Assembly: GCA_019347995.1 (NCBI GenBank)
Contig: JAHWKH010000059.1
Span: 1 to 9,867, forward strand
Length of the DNA stretch: 9,867 nt
Reading direction: 5' to 3'
From: Gemmatimonadota bacterium
Lineage (GTDB): Bacteria; Gemmatimonadota; Gemmatimonadetes; Longimicrobiales; UBA6960
Shown: in pieces, positions 7,266-9,867 of the stretch
Numbering within the stretch: position 1 is the stretch's first letter
Layout: each line of letters begins with the position of its first letter
Made by a program: the position numbers and the translations under genes
The notes under the pieces: model-generated
The model's input: only the letters and a program-made list of their open reading frames with translations
What the model was told of the DNA's origin: nothing
Databases searched by the model: none

Positions 7266-8356
7266 TACGACCTGAGCATGCGGTTGACCAGCGTGGACGT
7301 GTAGTCCACGATGGCGATCACCTTCTCGTAGGGCATGCGGGTGGGACCGATGACGCCGATGACGCCCTTGAGTCCTCCCACCCGGTATTCCGCGGTGACC
7401 AGCGTGAAATCGCTGAGCTCCTCGGTTCCGTGCTCGCCACCGATGGTGATCTGGAGCCCCCCGGGGTGCTCCCTGCTGCCCAGGACGTGGGCCAGGAAGT
7501 CACGCTGCTCGGTGAGCTCGAGGAGACCCTTCAGCCGCTCTCCCGTCGTGAACTCGGGCTGCGCGGCCAGCACGCTGGTCTGCCCCAGGTGGATCTCGCT
7601 GCCGTCCAGGGCCGACCAGTCGAACAGCTCGACGCCGGACTGCATGAAGATGTTGAGGAGCTCCTCCGCCGCCGGATCCTCGTCGGCCAGGGTGTCCCGC
7701 AGACGCTCGGCGAGGGTGCGCCGGATCTCACCCAGGGTCAGGCCCGCCAGGCGCTCGTTGAGCAGCACCGCCAGGGTGACGAGGGTGTCCTGGGGCACCT
7801 CGCTGAGCAGGTCCACGTACACGGTGCGGGCGAGGCCGCCCCGGATGGTGGCCACCATGAGCACCTTGTCAGCGGACACCTTGATGAGGTCCAGCTTCTC
7901 CAGCGTCGCCTGCTCCAGCCGCGGGGCGACGGCCACGCCCAGCTCGCTGGAGAGGACGCTGAGCGCGCGGGTCGCGCGACGCACGAGCCGCTCCACGGCC
8001 GAGGCGCCCGCCTCGTCGAGCTCACGCAAGAGCGCTTCCTGCTCCAGGTTGGTGAGGTGGGCCGGCTGGATCAGCTTGTCCACGAAGAAGCGGTACGCCA
8101 GGTCCGTGGGGATCCTGCCGGCGGAGGTGTGGGGGTGGAAGAGATACCCTTTGTCCTCCAGGTCGCTCATGGTGTTGCGGATCGTGGCCGGCGACACCCC
8201 CAGCTCGTGGCGCCGCGACACGGTGCGGCTGCCCGCGGGCTCGGCCGTGTCCACGTAGGTGCGCACGACGGCTTCCAGGACCCGGCGCTCCCGGTCCGTG
8301 AGCTCGTCTCCCGCCTGCAGCAGCGGTTCAGGAATGTCGTCGCGATCGTCGGCCAT
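7265..8356 (-). CDS. hrcA: Heat-inducible transcription repressor HrcA
   Basis: HrcA is a dimeric repressor that binds CIRCE operators and depends on GroE for activity, so it releases its targets during heat stress. The 363-residue product has the winged-helix domain at about 18-93: RERRVLEAVVRTYVDTAEP, SRTVSRRHELGVSPATIRN as the recognition unit, and SDLEDKGYLFHPHTSAGRIP as the wing. A dimerisation/GAF-like region follows, ending in the conserved GVIGPTRMPYEKVIAIVDYT (334-353). It is slightly longer than the usual 340-350, mostly through a charged N-terminal leader. The ATG at 8356 is chosen because a CIRCE-like operator sits 2 nt upstream. An in-frame ATG at 8449 overlapping the hemW stop (TGATG) would give 394 residues but place the operator and a terminator-like hairpin inside the gene. 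It is followed by dnaJ after 32 nt. Confidence 0.96.
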   Translation of the reverse strand: MADDRDDIPEPLLQAGDELTDRERRVLEAVVRTYVDTAEPAGSRTVSRRHELGVSPATIRNTMSDLEDKGYLFHPHTSAGRIPTDLAYRFFVDKLIQPAHLTNLEQEALLRELDEAGASAVERLVRRATRALSVLSSELGVAVAPRLEQATLEKLDLIKVSADKVLMVATIRGGLARTVYVDLLSEVPQDTLVTLAVLLNERLAGLTLGEIRRTLAERLRDTLADEDPAAEELLNIFMQSGVELFDWSALDGSEIHLGQTSVLAAQPEFTTGERLKGLLELTEQRDFLAHVLGSREHPGGLQITIGGEHGTEELSDFTLVTAEYRVGGLKGVIGVIGPTRMPYEKVIAIVDYTSTLVNRMLRS

Positions 8357-8357
8357 G

Positions 8358-8384
8358 TCAGCGCTCTCGAGCGGCGAGTGCCAG
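8358..8384. promoter_or_regulatory. CIRCE-type operator upstream of hrcA
   Basis: The plus strand reads TCAGCGCTC, then exactly 9 nt, then GAGTGCCAG. The CIRCE consensus is TTAGCACTC-N9-GAGTGCTAA, so the arms match 14 of 18 positions with the canonical spacing. It ends 2 nt before the hrcA ATG, and the GAGAG in its proximal half on the minus strand may double as the ribosome binding site. HrcA binding here would autoregulate hrcA-dnaJ and probably prmA. Confidence 0.85.
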
Positions 8385-8395
8385 CCGCCTTGCAC

Positions 8396-8420
8396 AAAGA
8401 ATCCCGTGCGTCGGCACGGG
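8396..8420 (-). terminator. Terminator-like hairpin after the HemW-like gene
   Basis: On the minus strand CCCGTGC-CGAC-GCACGGG forms a perfect 7-bp GC-rich stem with a four-base loop, followed by ATTCTTT. It lies 28 nt after the stop of the upstream gene and 12 nt before the CIRCE operator. The T-run is short and interrupted, so termination is probably partial. It could instead be a leader structure if transcription starts upstream of it. Confidence 0.55.
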
Positions 8421-8448
8421 GTGGGTTTCGAAGGACGTGGGGTGCGCA

Positions 8449-9681
8449 TCAAGCCGCGGACAGATCCCCCTCGAGGTCCACCGCGAGGCGGTCCAGCAGG
8501 AGCCAGCCTTCCGCCGTGAGGCGCAGGCGGCCGCCCTCGACCCGGGCCAATCCGGACGCTTCCCATCCACGGGCCCTGCGCCGCGCGCCTTCCGTCAGCG
8601 TCTCGAGCGCGAGGCCTTCGCGGGTACGTAGCCCGAGCCATACACGCTCCATGCGCAGCTGGTCCGGGTCGAGGATCTCCTCCTCCGCCCTGGGGCTCCG
8701 TCCCGCCGCGGCCTCTCTACGGTATACCTCCCAGTCCCGGAGGTTCCAGCGCCGGAGGGGGTGGCGGTAGCTGTGGGCGGCGTTTCCCAGCCCGAGATAC
8801 GGCTCACCCCCCCAGTACACCGCGTTGTGACGGGAGGCGTGCCCCGGGAGCGCGAAGTTGGAGACCTCGTAGTGCTGGTAGCCCGCCGAGGCGAGACGCT
8901 CGGCCGCCCGCAGGAACTCGTCGCGGTAGCGCCCTTCGTCGACGGGCTGCGTGCGCCCCTCGGCCGCCGCACGACCCAGCGCCGTCCCCGGCTCGATGGT
9001 GAGGCCGTAGAGGCTCAGGTGGGGCGCCTCCAGCGCCAGCGCCCGGTCGAGGTCGGCGTCCCAGTCCCGCGTCACCTCGTCGGGCAGGCCGAAGATCAGG
9101 TCCACGCTGAGCTCGGTGATCCCGGCACCTCGTGCGGTGGCCACCGCGCGGGCACCTCCCTCCGGGCCGTGGAGACGGCCCATCCAGCGCAGCACGTCGT
9201 GATCGAAGCTCTGCACGCCGAGGCTGAGGCGGTTCACCCCGGCACGGCGCCACGCCGCCGCCAGCTCGGCCGTGAGGCTCTCCGGGTTGGCCTCCGCGGT
9301 CCACTCCAGCTCGGGTCCGGCCAGACGGTGGGCTCCCAGGACGGCGGCCAGCCCCTCCATGGCGGCGGGCCCAAGCAGGGAGGGCGTGCCCCCACCCACG
9401 TAGAGCGTCGCGAGCCGCTCGGCCAGGGCGAAGGTCCCCTCGGCCTCGACCACGCGCATGAAGGCGCGAGGCTCGGAATCGCCACCAACCGACAACCTCT
9501 CCTGCCGGTTCCGCCCGCTGGTTGCCGCCTCGCGCGACCAGGAGAACGCCGACGCCTTGCCCCAGCGCGCGCCGGACGTCGGCGGCAGCGGAGCGGCTGG
9601 CTGCGCCTCCTGCCGCTGCAGCGGAGGCGACGTCACGGGGACGGCGGCGAACATGCGCGCCAGGTCGTGGTAGCGGATCAT
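8449..9681 (-). CDS. hemW: HemW-like protein lacking the radical-SAM cysteines, N-terminus replaced
   Basis: From about residue 64 to the end of this 410-residue frame the sequence is clearly HemW, the heme chaperone once called oxygen-independent coproporphyrinogen oxidase-like: LYVGGGTPSLL (93-103), EANPE (130-134), GVNRLSLGVQSFD (148-160), DLIFGLP (194-200), HLSLYGLTIEPGT (221-233), HYEVSNFA (270-277) and the heme-linked HNAVYW (285-290). HemW normally begins with YxHxPFCxxxCxYCDF, which ligates the 4Fe-4S cluster. Here that block is absent and the whole product contains no cysteine. Instead about 63 unrelated residues, Pro/Ala-rich, precede the HemW part. The ATG at 9681 overlaps the upstream stop as ATGA and the early codons are GC3-rich, so this part looks coding too. 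ATG 9459 is an alternative start for the HemW part only. It may be a broken gene, a fusion, a chimeric assembly join, or a divergent cluster-free form. Confidence 0.8.
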   Translation of the reverse strand: MIRYHDLARMFAAVPVTSPPLQRQEAQPAAPLPPTSGARWGKASAFSWSREAATSGRNRQERLSVGGDSEPRAFMRVVEAEGTFALAERLATLYVGGGTPSLLGPAAMEGLAAVLGAHRLAGPELEWTAEANPESLTAELAAAWRRAGVNRLSLGVQSFDHDVLRWMGRLHGPEGGARAVATARGAGITELSVDLIFGLPDEVTRDWDADLDRALALEAPHLSLYGLTIEPGTALGRAAAEGRTQPVDEGRYRDEFLRAAERLASAGYQHYEVSNFALPGHASRHNAVYWGGEPYLGLGNAAHSYRHPLRRWNLRDWEVYRREAAAGRSPRAEEEILDPDQLRMERVWLGLRTREGLALETLTEGARRRARGWEASGLARVEGGRLRLTAEGWLLLDRLAVDLEGDLSAA

Positions 9682-9867
9682 CGGTCCCAGGCTCCGGGGA
9701 TCGGCGGCACGTAGACGAAGGTGCCGGGCGGGTAGAGCTCCCTCGGCAGATCGGGCCAGGCGCCTTCTTCCTCGGTGCGCAGAAGCTCGGCGTCCGGCAC
9801 CGGCGACGGGACGCGCATCAGGAGGAAGGTGTGAATGATGCGGTCCTCGTAGGGCCGGCCGCCCGGA
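9678..9867 (-). CDS. C-terminal 62 residues of an unrecognised protein
   Basis: The frame is open from the right edge to a TGA at 9680-9678, with no cysteine and a strong GC3 bias. The fragment starts PGGRPYEDRIIHTFLLMRV, continues through an acidic stretch (LLRTEEEGAWPDLP) and ends YPPGTFVYVPPIPGAWDR. It has no signal, membrane segment or motif that I recognise. Its stop overlaps the next start by ATGA, as in translationally coupled operon genes. lepA often precedes hemW in other bacteria, but this tail does not look like LepA. Confidence 0.6.
   Translation of the reverse strand, partial: PGGRPYEDRIIHTFLLMRVPSPVPDAELLRTEEEGAWPDLPRELYPPGTFVYVPPIPGAWDR

Noticed and set aside
8357..8449. hrcA start at ATG 8449 overlapping the hemW stop (TGATG)
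   Set aside because: It is in frame, but it would put the CIRCE operator and a perfect hairpin within the coding sequence and make HrcA longer than usual.
9458..9673. Plus-strand 71-residue frame with a CASCRC cluster opposite the hemW 5' end
   Set aside because: I considered whether the lost HemW cysteines sit in an inverted segment, but the spacing and flanks do not match YxHxPFCxxxCxYCDF.
1..9867. CRISPR arrays, tRNA/rRNA genes, transposases, phage genes
   Set aside because: None seen on either strand. The only repeats are the 38/39-bp array and the 10-bp duplication, and neither has CRISPR spacing.

Overview
The window is very GC-rich (about 70% by eye), densely packed and almost entirely coded on the minus strand. 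GC-ending codons dominate and several genes start with GTG or TTG. The genes are housekeeping ones. The order (hemW, hrcA, dnaJ, prmA, then a HIT protein, yqeY, mutS2, dnaG) resembles the heat-shock/translation cluster of Firmicutes and some high-GC Gram-negative phyla. I infer a high-GC bacterium, possibly Gemmatimonadota, but no single marker in the window proves the phylum.

Layout in the direction of minus-strand transcription, from the right edge to the left: the tail of an unrecognised gene (9867-9678); a HemW-like gene whose product lacks the radical-SAM cysteines (9681-8449); a short spacer with a terminator-like hairpin and a CIRCE-type operator; hrcA (8356-7265); dnaJ (7232-6072); prmA (6075-5206). 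A three-copy 38/39-bp tandem repeat follows, and then one small plus-strand gene of unknown function (4730-5113), convergent with prmA. A 174-bp divergent spacer with a 34-bp near-perfect palindrome separates it from a second minus-strand run: a HIT protein (4555-4205), yqeY (4119-3676), mutS2 (3641-1218) and the 5' two-thirds of dnaG (1221 to the left edge).

hrcA and dnaJ form a heat-shock unit: HrcA should bind the operator just before its own start and repress itself and dnaJ. grpE and dnaK, often between them, are not here. prmA is translationally coupled to dnaJ (4-nt overlap, strong Shine-Dalgarno inside dnaJ). mutS2 and dnaG are coupled in the same way (ATGA), tying a recombination/ribosome-quality protein to the replication primase.

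I see no CRISPR array, tRNA, rRNA, insertion sequence or clear new multi-gene system. The most unusual points are the cysteine-free HemW with a replaced N-terminus, the tandem repeat that copies the tail and stop codon of the small gene, and the large palindrome in the divergent spacer.
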